Shown: positions 15,725-24,190, counted from the stretch's first letter. The stretch: 64,000 bases of DNA from Nocardioides panacisoli (GCF_019448235.1 NZ_CP080409.1:124001-188000), one strand, 5' to 3'. Made by a program: numbers and translations. Notes: generated by a model from the sequence alone, not told the origin.

Positions 15725-15988
15725 GAGCGAGACCTCCTTTCTGGGCGTAGCGATCTAGAGGCAAACGAAAGGCGGGGAGCCTCCCGACCCTGCAAGGGCG
15801 TAAGACTCCACGCCGTGGCGCGGGCGACCGCCAGCCGCGACTCCGCTGAGCGCGAGTCGTCGGCGCGGGCTCTTCCCCGTGCCGAGGTAGGAATGGGCCT
15901 CAGGTGTGCCAACTGCTCACGCAAAACGCGGGAAGGCCCCGGAAGTCGGTCGACTTCCGGGGCCTCCGCAGCGGCAACACGGACCGCG

Positions 15989-17548
15989 TCAGCCGTCGTC
16001 GCCCTCGTCGCCGATCCAGCCGAACGACAGGCGCGTGACCGGGTCGAAGCGAGCGCCGCGCTTCGGGGCGGGCGTGACGGTCACCCGGACCAGAGCGAGG
16101 CGCAGGAGTTCCCGCTTCTCGTGCACGCTCGACTCGTCGAAGGCGGGGCGGGAGAGTTCGGGGTCGAGCAGACCGCCGAGGTCCGCCTCCGGAGCAGGCA
16201 GCGCCGAGAGACGCCCCCGGAGATCCGCCAGCGTGTCAGCCAGCGCGGCCGTGATTCGTGAGTGTCGCCCCTCGTCGAGGGTGCCCTTCACGTAGTGGTC
16301 ATCATCGGCGCGCGAGAGTCGTGCCTCCGCCTCCTCGACGCGGCCCGCGAGAGAGGCGCGCTCCTGGAGCGGTGCTGGGTCGTACCGCTTCAGCCAGCGG
16401 TCGGCGACCGCGTGCAGGAGTGTCGAGTCCGGGTCGTCGTCGAGGGCCGCAAGCCGCGCCACCCAGGCGCGTACGACCGCCTCCTCTAGGACTTCCTCCT
16501 TCACGCTCACCGGGCGCGGGCAGTCGCCCTCCTGCCCGCCGGCCATCCAGCGACGGCACCGGTATGACCCGCCGAAGGTGTTCATCGTGCGGCCACAGGA
16601 CGCGCAACGCACGAGCCCACCAAGGAGGCTTCGGGGCTGACGGACCGGCACTTTCCCACGTCCGTAGCGCCGGAGACGTTCATCCATGATTGTGAGCATC
16701 CGCGCTTGTTCGCCCTCGGTCGCGATCGCCTCGCAGCCGGGAGCCATGAGTGAGACCGTGTCGCCGTTCTGGTTGCGCCAGGCCCGAGTCTGCGACTTCC
16801 ACGTGCCGTCCTCGCCGCGTTGCTTCTCCGGTGTCAGCCCGACCAGGGTCGGCGACCGCAGCGCCCACGAGAGCGTGTTCACACGCCATGCCCCGCCGCG
16901 CCGTGTCGGGACTCTGCGCTCGTTTAGGTCGCGAACGATCGCGAGAAGGGTCTCCCCACCAACGATGCGTGAGACGACATCACGCATCACGGAATACTCC
17001 GGCTCCTTCGGCCGGAAGTGTCGCTCCTCGTCGACCTCGTAGCCGTAGGGCGGAGGCCCGCCGAGATAGCGGCCGTCAGCCCGATTGCGGTCCTTTCGGC
17101 TCTTCACGCGTAGAGACGTATTCACAGACTCCGACCGTGCGATCTCGCTCAGCACCATGATCGGCATGCGCGCCGCGTTGCCGGTCCGGGTGTCGAGGCC
17201 GTCCTTCAGGAAGACGAGTCGACCTCCGGCCCGCTCGACGTCGTCGAGGAACACCCCAACCTGTCCGGCTCCTTGTCGGGACAGCCGATCCAGTTTCCAG
17301 ACCGCGAGCGTCTTCGCCTCGCCGTCGACGATCGCCTTCAGCGCCGCATCGAAGCCTTCACGCTTGACCCCGCGTCGGTAGCCAGATCGTCCGTCGTCCC
17401 GCCAAACCTTGCGGACCTCCAAGCCCTCATTAGCCGCCCACTTGCGGAGGTCGGTTTCCTGTCGGTCGAGCGAGTCCGCTCCGTCGGCTGAGATCGACAG
17501 GCGGAGGTAGAGATCGACCAGGTTGACGGTCGCGGCTGCAGCAGGCAT
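15989..17548 (-). CDS. Large serine integrase of element A
   Basis: The 519-residue protein has the three parts of large serine integrases. The N-terminal resolvase domain has catalytic Ser18 in Y-L-R-L-S-I and the conserved W-K-L-D-R-L-S-R and R-S-E-S-V-N. The recombinase domain covers about residues 165-290 (G-P-P-P-Y-G-Y, L-N-E-R-R-V-P-T). A zinc ribbon follows (C-A-S-C-G-R ... C-R-R-W ... C-P-R-P), then a helical/coiled-coil region. It catalyses attP x attB recombination. Its ATG at 17548 is 66 bases from the conserved attP arm, the typical arrangement. Together with the tadA junctions, this makes it the enzyme that placed element A in tadA. Confidence 0.93.
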   Translation of the reverse strand: MPAAAATVNLVDLYLRLSISADGADSLDRQETDLRKWAANEGLEVRKVWRDDGRSGYRRGVKREGFDAALKAIVDGEAKTLAVWKLDRLSRQGAGQVGVFLDDVERAGGRLVFLKDGLDTRTGNAARMPIMVLSEIARSESVNTSLRVKSRKDRNRADGRYLGGPPPYGYEVDEERHFRPKEPEYSVMRDVVSRIVGGETLLAIVRDLNERRVPTRRGGAWRVNTLSWALRSPTLVGLTPEKQRGEDGTWKSQTRAWRNQNGDTVSLMAPGCEAIATEGEQARMLTIMDERLRRYGRGKVPVRQPRSLLGGLVRCASCGRTMNTFGGSYRCRRWMAGGQEGDCPRPVSVKEEVLEEAVVRAWVARLAALDDDPDSTLLHAVADRWLKRYDPAPLQERASLAGRVEEAEARLSRADDDHYVKGTLDEGRHSRITAALADTLADLRGRLSALPAPEADLGGLLDPELSRPAFDESSVHEKRELLRLALVRVTVTPAPKRGARFDPVTRLSFGWIGDEGDDG

Positions 17549-17614
17549 TGGGATCCTCCTCGGTTGAGCGGGTACGGCCGGAATGGGCCAGGGCCGGGAG
17601 CGCTGCTCAGACGA

Positions 17615-17687
17615 AGGTCGTCAGACACACCAACTCCCCGAGGAGGTCTGGATCAACCAGCCTGAATAGATCCGCTACTAGTTTCCT
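17615..17687. other. Joint attR(A)/attL(B) with an internal sliver of tadA
   Basis: From left to right: the element A arm (AGGTCGTC at 17615-17622), core CGAG (17639-17642), tadA codons GAG-GTC-TGG-ATC-AAC-CAG-CC (17643-17662), then the element B arm with CTACTAGT at 17675-17682. The tadA piece reads E-V-W-I-N-Q-P and fits exactly between the outer tadA fragments. The B arm at offsets 13-25 from the CC core matches, inverted, the arm at 27323-27335 at 10 of 13 positions. Confidence 0.87.
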
Positions 17688-17691
17688 CGCC

Positions 17692-17976
17692 ATGACAACT
17701 AGCAGAAGTTCAGACGAGGATAGAGCCGCGATCTGGTCGAGGGAATCGGCGGACCTCAGCAACGGCAACCTAATGAGCGTCTATGCCGAACTGCATGCTC
17801 AGTACGTCGCTCTCGTTCAGGCGGACGATGACGACGACGCGCTCGGCTGCGCTGAGGTCGGCCTTGCCAGCGTGAGCGCTGAAATGGAGCGTCGCCTAGA
17901 CGCCGGGCACCCTGATCGCGCTCCGGCGCGGTCGTCCTCTCAGGCCGGATTGGCCTCGTTCGGGGGTGGCCGATGA
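17692..17976 (+). CDS. Small acidic hypothetical protein, first gene of recombinase operon
   Basis: The 94-residue protein starts at ATG 17692, immediately beyond the element B att arm. Its stop overlaps the ATG of the tyrosine recombinase (ATGA at 17973-17976). It has an amphipathic helix with an acidic run (V-Q-A-D-D-D-D-D-A-L). Because its promoter must lie in the att region, its expression could differ between integrated and excised states (inference). The upstream extension of the frame back to 17548 crosses the att site and is not believed. Confidence 0.55.
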   Translation: MTTSRSSDEDRAAIWSRESADLSNGNLMSVYAELHAQYVALVQADDDDDALGCAEVGLASVSAEMERRLDAGHPDRAPARSSSQAGLASFGGGR

Positions 17977-19223
17977 GTCTGCCGACTGTTGCTGAGCTGC
18001 TCGCGCCGGGGCGGTTGCCGGTGTCGTGGGCGGATGAGGTCGCCGCGTGGGCTGAGCATCTTGCCGCGACGGGTAGGCGGGAGAGCACGGCGGCCGGGTA
18101 TGTGCTGCATGTGAGCTGGCTTGCGCGTGACATGGCGGAGACTTCGGCGGCCGAGCCGTGGGCGGTGACTCCGGCGGCGTTGACGGCGTGGCTTGACGGT
18201 CACAACTGGGCGGTGAAGACGCGGCGGAAGGTGACGGGCTCGCTGCGGAACTTCTACACCTGGGGCATGGTTGCCGGGTTGTGTCAGCGCTCACCTATGG
18301 CGGGGGTGTCGTCGGTTCCGCCTCGGCCGTCTGGGCCTGCACTGCTGCCGGTTCCGGGTGCGTGGGCTGAACCTGTCGAGGCGTGGTGCACGTGGTTGCG
18401 GGCTGGGGCGTGCTCGTCGGGCACGCTGCGCATTCGGCGGTTCTGGCTGCGCCGTTTGGCGGAGACGTACGCTGACCCGTGGGCGGTCACTCCCGATGAT
18501 CTAGCGCTGTTCATGGCGCGTGACGACTGGGCACCGGAGACCAAGCGTGGCGGTCGCACATCCCTGAGGCTGTTCTACCGGTGGGCTGAGCAGAACGGGC
18601 GGGTAGAGAAGTCACCTGCTACCGACCTGTCACCGGTGACGGTGCCTCGGAGCGTCCCCCGCCCGGCGTCCGATGAGGCCGTGGCGCTGGCGTTCGCTCA
18701 CGCTGACGACCGCACCCGTCTCGCCCTCGCGCTGGCATTGTTCGCCGGACTGCGTCGTGCCGAGGTCGCTGGGGTACATGCCAGTGACATCGGTTCCGAG
18801 ACGCTGCGGGTAAAGGGCAAGGGAGGTCATGAGCGCATGGTCCCGCTGCACCCCGAGCTTGCCCACATGCTGCGCGCCGAGCTGCGGCGTCGGCGTGAGG
18901 GCTTTCCGGCCACGGGTTGGCCGCGTGACCCTGAACCGGGCGGTTGGCTGTTCCCGGCCGTTGATCCGTCCGAGCACCTGACGCCGGACGCGGTAGGTCA
19001 CCTGATTGACGCCGTACTTCCGCGCGGCACGACTCCGCACATGCTGCGGCATCGGTTCGCCACTCAGGCCTACACCGCGAGCCGTGATCTGCGGGCGGTC
19101 CAGGAACTCTTGGGGCATGCCAATCCGGCGACCACTCAGCGTTACGCGGCGGTGCCAGAGGGCGCGCTCGTCGCGGCTGTCGGGGGCGTCTCGCTGCCGG
19201 TCATGTCGGGTGGTGAACTGTGA
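17973..19223 (+). CDS. Tyrosine recombinase with two tandem core-binding domains
   Basis: The 416-residue protein has the catalytic set R (G-L-R-R-A-E-V), K (V-K-G-K-G-G-H-E-R), H-x-x-R (H-M-L-R-H-R-F-A-T), H (L-L-G-H-A-N) and Y (T-T-Q-R-Y), so it should be active. Unusually, two SAM-like core-binding units occur in tandem before the catalytic domain. One ends in L-R-N-F-Y-T-W-G-M (about residues 20-105) and the other in L-R-L-F-Y-R-W-A-E (about 130-215); both contain P-W-A-V-T-P. Single-unit XerC/D proteins are about 300 residues. Its target is unknown; element B already has a serine integrase, so this enzyme may resolve multimers or invert DNA. It is translationally coupled to both neighbours. 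Confidence 0.85.
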   Translation: MSLPTVAELLAPGRLPVSWADEVAAWAEHLAATGRRESTAAGYVLHVSWLARDMAETSAAEPWAVTPAALTAWLDGHNWAVKTRRKVTGSLRNFYTWGMVAGLCQRSPMAGVSSVPPRPSGPALLPVPGAWAEPVEAWCTWLRAGACSSGTLRIRRFWLRRLAETYADPWAVTPDDLALFMARDDWAPETKRGGRTSLRLFYRWAEQNGRVEKSPATDLSPVTVPRSVPRPASDEAVALAFAHADDRTRLALALALFAGLRRAEVAGVHASDIGSETLRVKGKGGHERMVPLHPELAHMLRAELRRRREGFPATGWPRDPEPGGWLFPAVDPSEHLTPDAVGHLIDAVLPRGTTPHMLRHRFATQAYTASRDLRAVQELLGHANPATTQRYAAVPEGALVAAVGGVSLPVMSGGEL

Positions 19224-19591
19224 AGCGCCGGGGGCCGGTGCCGGGCTGGTCAACAGTGACGGCTGAGGTCGCGTGCCCGCGATGGTGCAAGCGGCCGCGT
19301 GGGCATTACTACGAGGATGCGCACCTGGGCGACGGGCTCGGCCGCGAGCACACTGCCACCTTGGCCGACGTTGGTGGGCTGCGGGTCGAGCTGACGCAGT
19401 GGGAGTACGCGGCCGGGGCGGCTGGGCCGGTCACGCTAGCCGCTCCTGAGGTCACGTTCAGGAGAGACGGAAACATGGTCGAGCTGCCCGACCCGTCACC
19501 TGAGGAACTGCGGCGGCTCGGCTCCGCGATTCTCGAGGTTGCAGAGCGACTGCCTCAGGCGTCGCTGTCGTCGTCGCGTGCTGAGACGTGA
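19220..19591 (+). CDS. DUF6907-like hypothetical protein
   Basis: The GTG at 19220 overlaps the recombinase stop (GTGA). The 123-residue protein has C-P-R-W-C, a following H-x-x-x-x-A-H and G-R-E-H, then V-E-L-T-Q-W and a short helical end. The pattern resembles the small DUF6907 proteins found on actinomycete plasmids and integrative elements; I give this from memory of the pattern. Function unknown. The last 37 bases overlap the convergent HTH gene. Confidence 0.6.
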   Translation: MKRRGPVPGWSTVTAEVACPRWCKRPRGHYYEDAHLGDGLGREHTATLADVGGLRVELTQWEYAAGAAGPVTLAAPEVTFRRDGNMVELPDPSPEELRRLGSAILEVAERLPQASLSSSRAET

Positions 19592-19785
19592 GCGAGAATC
19601 CGGCACACCTGCGGCTGGGACACTCCGGCGTAGGGCGCAACCTCGGCGGTGGTCATCCCCGCAACATCGACGGCGTACGCCACGAGGTCGTTGCGGGCGT
19701 TGCGGGCCCAAATGAGCCGCTGCTCAGCATCGCGGGTGGCCGCTCCGGCTGCGCGGATGCGCGTCATTAGGTCGGATAGTTCCAT
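19555..19785 (-). CDS. Small helix-turn-helix protein
   Basis: The 76-residue protein has an N-terminal helix pair (R-D-A-E-Q-R-L-I-W-A-R-N-A-R-N-D-L-V) and then a clear HTH (M-T-T-A-E-V-A-P-Y-A-G-V-S-Q-P-Q-V-C-R-I-L). ATG at 19785 lies under a G-rich leader. It is convergent with the recombinase operon and overlaps it, so it could act as an antisense or repressor element. The product is probably a DNA-binding regulator of element B (inference). Confidence 0.65.
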   Translation of the reverse strand: MELSDLMTRIRAAGAATRDAEQRLIWARNARNDLVAYAVDVAGMTTAEVAPYAGVSQPQVCRILAHVSARDDDSDA

Positions 19786-20006
19786 CGGGGGACCTGCCTG
19801 TTACTCGGGGTAATGCGCGGAGGTATCGCGCCTATGTCCAGGAGTATCGGGCGGGTTCCTCGGGGGAACTATCATCCGCTCGACGTGTCGTCTGAGCGTG
19901 ATGCCCGCGCGCATAGGTGCGTTCCCCTCGGGTGACAACGGGACCCGGCGGGGAACACGCGGGCGCCCACCCGACCCACCCTGCTTGAAGGCATAGCCTC
20001 GATCGA

Positions 20007-20420
20007 ATGGATCATCTGCCAGAGTGGATCGCGGCTATCGGAACGGCGGGTGCGACCCTACTTGCCGCAGCCGCGCTGTACCGGACCTCCTTGGATGCGC
20101 GGAAACGTCAGGCCGTGCTCATAGCGATCTGGTACTCCGGCCAGGTCTATGTGCGCAACTCCAGCAATCTTCCAGCGTGGGGAATCCATGTCGAGGTACT
20201 AGCGCGCAACGGCGACACGCGAGATGACACCGGACAGGCAAGTCTGCAACCCGGCGAGGAGTGGATTGCGTTCACCGACTTCCCGGAGTCGCTCCAGGAC
20301 GAGTTACACGCGGACCGAGCAACGCTCCGCCTCCGATTCACCGACAGCTCTGGCCGCAGATGGCAACGTGCTTGGCCGAGCGGACGATTGACGCGCGTTC
20401 GCAGCGAATCCGATGGGTAA
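20007..20420 (+). CDS. Single-helix membrane protein, unknown
   Basis: The 137-residue protein has an N-terminal transmembrane helix (W-I-A-A-I-G-T-A-G-A-T-L-L-A-A-A-A-L-Y) followed by a beta-rich soluble domain (V-R-N-S-S-N-L-P-A-W-G-I-H-V-E-V, L-R-L-R-F-T-D-S-S-G-R-R-W). The same plan, one helix then a small immunoglobulin-like domain, occurs in 7221-7844 of element A, although the sequences do not look related. The ATG lies 221 bases from the divergent HTH gene. Function unknown. Confidence 0.6.
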   Translation: MDHLPEWIAAIGTAGATLLAAAALYRTSLDARKRQAVLIAIWYSGQVYVRNSSNLPAWGIHVEVLARNGDTRDDTGQASLQPGEEWIAFTDFPESLQDELHADRATLRLRFTDSSGRRWQRAWPSGRLTRVRSESDG

Positions 20421-21433
20421 ACATCGCGGCTTCTTGGTCGGCACCCCTACGAGGATGGTCGGGCGAGGGGCCGGGCAGCTAGGCCGCGCCGGGCTGACCT
20501 CGCCGCCGAGGCTGGCCGGGCAGCGGGCAGCAGCACCGGGTGCGAGGGACCGAGCAGTGCACCCATGTCAGCTGCTCGACCGGGTGCAGCACGGTCGGCC
20601 AGCTGCTCGACACCTTGCCCGTATGCGCTGCCCGGCCAGCCGCGCCGTTCACTCCCCGGCCACGCGCCTGGGCACGCCGCCCGGGCATGCTCCTGGGCGT
20701 GCTGATTGGCGTCGGGGCGGGACGCCGCTACCCGGGCGTGCTCGCCGTGCTCGCTTGCGCCGCCGAGCAGCGCGCCCTGGCGACGTGCTCGCCCTCGCCG
20801 CCGAGCAACGCCACCCGTGCGGGCAGGGTGCACAGCGGCGACCGGTCACACCCGGGAACACCCGACCGTGCCCACCGTCGAGCAGCTGATCGAGCAGCGC
20901 ACACGGACAGGCTGCCGAGCATCCGGCCGACCGTGCTGCACCCGGTCGAGCAGCTGGCCCAGCAGCACGCCCAGGAGCGTGCCCGAGCGCACCGGAGCAG
21001 CTGGCCGGGCAGTGCACCCCGATCCGCGTGCCCAGCAGCGTGCATGCCGTGCACGCCCTCGCGGCCGAGGAGCATGCTCTCAGGAGTGAACCGGCGCGGC
21101 TGGCCGGGCAGCGCATACGGGCAGGGTGTCGAGCAGCTGACCCGGGCGTGCTCGCCGTGCTCGCTTTCGCCGCCGAGCAACGCCACCCCCGCGGGGCAGG
21201 TCGCCGAGCAACGAACCGGGAGAGCGTGCGCAACGGCCGACCGGTCACACCCATGGGGGCCAGGGATCGGGACGCGCTGGGCGCGCGCTCCGGCTGGCGA
21301 TGAAGCCGCTTGGGCGCGCTGCTGGGTCAGCGCTGCGCACGTACCCGGCCACGCGCTCCTAGGGGACGGTTCAGCTGGGTCGCTTGGGTAGGTCGTGGGG
21401 CGCTACATCGTGGCCCAGCTGCTGACCGATGCA
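20421..21433. repeat. Gene-free mosaic-repeat tract 1
   Basis: About 1 kb without a credible gene; the ORFs through it have no codon bias and mirror each other. It is a patchwork of short modules that recur here and in 22923-23850, in both orientations. A module starting CAGCTGCTCGACCGG occurs at 20569 and 23462. A block with CACCCGTGCGGGCAGG at 20810 occurs inverted near 23190 and 23420. A 155-bp block at 20985-21139 is the inverted copy of 23493-23647. GAGCAGCTGG-type words occur throughout, so the RNA or single strand would be highly structured. Confidence 0.8.
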
Positions 21434-22036
21434 TCATTCCCCCGCCGAGCGTCGTCGCTGATCGCGGCGACTATCGAGGTCGCCGACTTGGGCATGACTC
21501 ATTCGGGACCTTGCGACGCCGTGCATGACGACGGACCTAGCGAGCGCCACAACGTCCAGTGCGGCGACGAGGAAGAGCGTCGTCTCCACGCCGAACCACC
21601 ACGCCTCACCCGTGCTTGGCACTTGCGATGCTGCAGCACCGTACGAGACCCCGCCAATCAAGACGGTGACCTGCAGGCCAATGGCGATCATGAAGGGGCT
21701 CAGGAAGCCCACCACGCCGTCGCCGCTCCCGTCCTCATCTAGCAGCCGCAGATAGTCGGTTGTGAACAGCCCAACGACTAGGGCCAGGGCAGCAAAGACG
21801 ATGCCGAGAAGCGCGCCAGCGAGGGGGAGATACGAGTCAACCAGGTTCGCTCGCGCAGCCAGGTCCGCGTTGTGGATCATCCAGAGAGAGCCGCCTACTC
21901 CTAGGACGATGCCGCCACCAATCTCCGGAGTGACGAGGACGCGGAGGTCTTGACGCCCTACCGCTGCCCAGAAACCTGCACGGCGTCGCAGACTACCCAC
22001 GGTCTTGTCGCCTCCCCGCCGCTCTTCTGAGTGCAC
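21434..22036 (-). CDS. Multi-pass membrane protein, second gene of flanked module
   Basis: The 200-residue protein has about four transmembrane helices (I-V-L-G-V-G-G-S-L-W-M-I, L-A-G-A-L-L-G-I-V-F-A-A-L-A-L-V-V-G-L-F, P-F-M-I-A-I-G-L-Q-V-T-V-L-I-G-G-V, and T-T-L-F-L-V-A-A-L-D-V-V-A-L) with a basic C-terminus. Its start overlaps the end of the 308-residue gene by 44 bases, so the two are coupled. No family is recognised. A soluble protein coupled to a small membrane protein is a common abortive-infection layout, but here that is only an analogy. Confidence 0.6.
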   Translation of the reverse strand: MHSEERRGGDKTVGSLRRRAGFWAAVGRQDLRVLVTPEIGGGIVLGVGGSLWMIHNADLAARANLVDSYLPLAGALLGIVFAALALVVGLFTTDYLRLLDEDGSGDGVVGFLSPFMIAIGLQVTVLIGGVSYGAAASQVPSTGEAWWFGVETTLFLVAALDVVALARSVVMHGVARSRMSHAQVGDLDSRRDQRRRSAGE

Positions 22037-22919
22037 CTAGCACGGCATCTCTCGCCTGCTGCCAATCGCTGCTGAGCGGGTCCACTCGCTCCCGGGCGAT
22101 TGCTTCCTTCTGGTTGAAGGTCGCCCTCTTACCGTGACGGTAGCCCCTACCGAGGACATAACCGAAGGCCGCCATGGCCGCAGCTAGGAAGGCTCGGTTG
22201 GTGTCGTCATTCGCCACCGCCTCGACGTCCAAGCTGGCCTCTTCCCCTTTCGCCGTGATCCGCTGCTCGATCTGGTCAGCCCCCATGGAAGTGATCCGCT
22301 GATCCAGCCGCGCGAAAAGTTCCTCAGCATCCGGGTTCGGCTGCCGGAAAACGAACCTCACCTCCGTTAGGCGATCCAGCGATCCGAGCCAGTCAAGAAA
22401 CTGGGATTCATCGCCGACTGGCTCCACTGCCCACTCGGTGGTCGGAATCCTCCTCGTGGACTCGCCGAAGTTGAGCAGCGACTCCATAGCGCTGGCGACG
22501 TTCTGAGGCGTGAAGCTGGAGTGGCGCATCACCCCCAAGTAGTGCCCGTCAACCAGGACCGCGAATGGAGCCACCGCTGAGGTCTTGCGCCGCCTACGTT
22601 CGGTTTGCCAATGGTCGTTGGTCTCGTCGTAGGTGTGCTCCGGTTCCTCCGGACCTTGCCTGTCCCAACCGAGGAGTCCGGTCATGAAGTCGTCGCCGCG
22701 CTCGCGGTCACCCGTTGCCCACTTGCGTTGGAACTGTCGGCCCGTAAGAGCGGTGTGACCGCCAGCGAGCACCTGTTCCACGTGTTCCAGCAGCGGGGGG
22801 CGCCTGAAGAGCTGCGGGTCACTGGTTAGGGGCCGGCGGTTCAGCCGGTAGATCAGTACGTCGGTATCCCTGCCGCTGAACCACGCCTCGGCGTCGTGAC
22901 GCGCCCGAGCCTCTTCCAT
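21993..22919 (-). CDS. Soluble protein of unknown family, first gene of flanked module
   Basis: The 308-residue protein (ATG 22919) contains V-L-I-Y-R-L-N-R-R-P-L, A-P-F-A-V-L-V-D-G-H-Y-L-G-V-M, E-V-R-F-V-F-R-Q-P-N-P-D-A-E-E-L-F and a C-terminal G-Y-R-H-G-K-R segment. The mixed alpha/beta order and the phrase V-R-F-V-F-R-Q-P-N-P suggest a real conserved fold, but I cannot name it. It shows no nuclease, NTPase or kinase motif. It is the only soluble gene between the two copies of the 155-bp inverted repeat and is coupled to the membrane gene. Codon use is less GC-rich than in the host genes. Confidence 0.65.
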   Translation of the reverse strand: MEEARARHDAEAWFSGRDTDVLIYRLNRRPLTSDPQLFRRPPLLEHVEQVLAGGHTALTGRQFQRKWATGDRERGDDFMTGLLGWDRQGPEEPEHTYDETNDHWQTERRRRKTSAVAPFAVLVDGHYLGVMRHSSFTPQNVASAMESLLNFGESTRRIPTTEWAVEPVGDESQFLDWLGSLDRLTEVRFVFRQPNPDAEELFARLDQRITSMGADQIEQRITAKGEEASLDVEAVANDDTNRAFLAAAMAAFGYVLGRGYRHGKRATFNQKEAIARERVDPLSSDWQQARDAVLGALRRAAGRRQDRG

Positions 22920-22922
22920 CAC

Positions 22923-23850
22923 CTGATGCCCACCTCCTACCTGTGGACCCTATGTGTGATCAGCTGCTTGGCGAGGAAGCGCGCCATTGGACACGCTGCT
23001 CGGGACCCTCTTGGCACGCTCCTTGGCGTGTTGCTCAGCCAGCTGCTCGACCCGCTCGGCCAGCTGCTTCGGCGCGGGAGACGGGCACGTCGATCAAGCA
23101 GCTCGGGGCAGCTGATCGACGGTGGGCAAGGCGGGCGTTCCCGGCGGTGACCGTTCGGCCGCCGTGCACCCTGCCCGCGCGGGTGGCGTTGCTAGGTGCC
23201 GAGGGCGGAGGACGTCGAGCACGTCGCTTGGTGGCACTGCTCGGCCCGTCACTCCCTGGACGTTCTCCGGCGTGACTCCTTTTGGGGAGACTCCTGGGCG
23301 TGCTGCTGGGCCAGCTGCTCGACGGCGAACGCGGCCGGGTCAGCTGCTCGACGGTGGGCACGGCGGGTGTTCCCGGGTGTGACCGTTCGGCCGCCGTGCA
23401 CCCTGCCCGCACCGGTGGCGTTGCTCCGCGTCGAGGGTGAGCACTGCGAACGCGGCCGGGTCAGCTGCTCGACCGGGTGCAGCACGGTCGGCCAGCTGCT
23501 CGACACCCTGCCCGTGTGCGCTGCCCGGCCAGCCGCGCCGGTTCACTCCTGAGAGCATGCTCCTCGGCCGCGAGGGCGTGCACGGCATGCACGCTGCTGG
23601 GCACGCGGATCGGGGTGCACTGCCCGGCCAGCTGCTCCGGTGCGCTCAGCGCGGGTGCTCTTGGGCAACGCTGCCCGGTGTCGAGCGCTGATGACTCCTG
23701 GGCGCGCTGCCCGGGCAGGTCGAGCACGCCGTTCGGGCGGCTGCTCGGCCCGTCGCGCCGTTGCTGCTGCGGCTGCTGCGCACGCTGTCCGGGCACGTCG
23801 CGCGGGGCGCTCCTGGGTGCGCTGCTCGGGTGTGTGCTGCTTCTAGTTGC
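22923..23850. repeat. Gene-free mosaic-repeat tract 2
   Basis: The same module family as tract 1, largely in the opposite orientation. One module beginning TCGACGGTGGGCA occurs at 23117 and again near 23348, and inverted at 20806-20888. The 155-bp block 23493-23647 is the inverted partner of 20985-21139. No ORF here has a credible start or coding bias. The two tracts bracket the 21434-22919 gene pair. Confidence 0.8.
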
Positions 23851-24088
23851 ATCATCATCATTCGCAGGCACGTACGTTCCGCGCAGATTCGCTCGCTTCG
23901 ACCCTCGCGCGGTACGTCACGTAACGATGCATGCGTGCGTGCGGGAAGGAGTGCAACGCAAGGTTGCGTGCGAGCTTGCACGAAATGATGATGAGTTGAG
24001 CGAAGCGAGCGAGCGAGCGTGATGCGAAGCGAGCGCGCGCCGCGATCCTCAGGTTGTTCCTCTGTTCCTCCTGAAGTGTGGTCCTCGG
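23851..24088. other. AT-richer stretch with interleaved inverted repeats before the iterons
   Basis: A contrast to its GC-rich surroundings: ATCATCATCATTCG near 23852 pairs with CGAAATGATGATGAG near 23979 (one extra A), and TCGCTCGCTTCG at 23889-23900 pairs exactly with CGAAGCGAGCGA near 24001. The order is A-B-A'-B', which is not a simple hairpin and could fold as a pseudoknot in RNA. Alternatively it is a melting region of a replication origin. It contains no gene. Confidence 0.55.
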
Positions 24089-24190
24089 CCCCAACTCAGC
24101 GTTGGGCAACGCCCCAACTCAGCGTTGGGCAACGCCCCAACCCAGCGTTGGGCAACGCCCCAACCCAGCGTTGGGCAACGCCCCAACCCA
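24089..24190. repeat. Iteron-like array: four 23-bp units plus a partial fifth
   Basis: Units start at 24089, 24112, 24135 and 24158, with ten bases of a fifth at 24181. Each has the dyad CCCAAC-nCAGC-GTTGGG followed by a second overlapping dyad CGTTG-GG-CAACG. Units 1-2 carry T and units 3-4 carry C at one position. The exact 23-bp spacing, about two helical turns, is typical of protein-binding iterons at replication or partition origins. The winged-helix gene downstream is a candidate ligand. Confidence 0.85.

Larger units (their letters stand above)
6414..17638. mobile_element. Integrative element A (about 11.2 kb), serine-integrase type, inserted in tadA
   Basis: The borders are defined by the duplicated CGAG and by the attP symmetry. 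Its integrase (15989-17548) sits at the right end and reads leftward from the right att site. Cargo: a wHTH-HNH protein, a three-gene nuclease/membrane operon, a P27-like terminase small subunit, an EVE/DUF3883-like gene and a run of small phage-type genes. There are no capsid, tail, large-terminase, conjugation or replication genes that I recognise. That fits a phage satellite or a minimal mobilisable defence element better than a full prophage (inference). The left half is visibly less GC-rich than the flanking chromosome. Confidence 0.88.

Noticed and set aside
20540..21391. Long ORFs through the mosaic-repeat tracts (also 22943-23552 and 23461-24022)
   Set aside because: Open frames occur in several phases on both strands, are Arg/Cys/Ser-rich, have no ribosome site, and repeat the same peptides in different frames, as expected of GC-rich repeats rather than genes.
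24089..24190. CRISPR array
   Set aside because: The 23-bp units are contiguous with no unique spacers and contain nested dyads, so they are iteron-like. No cas gene is present in the window.
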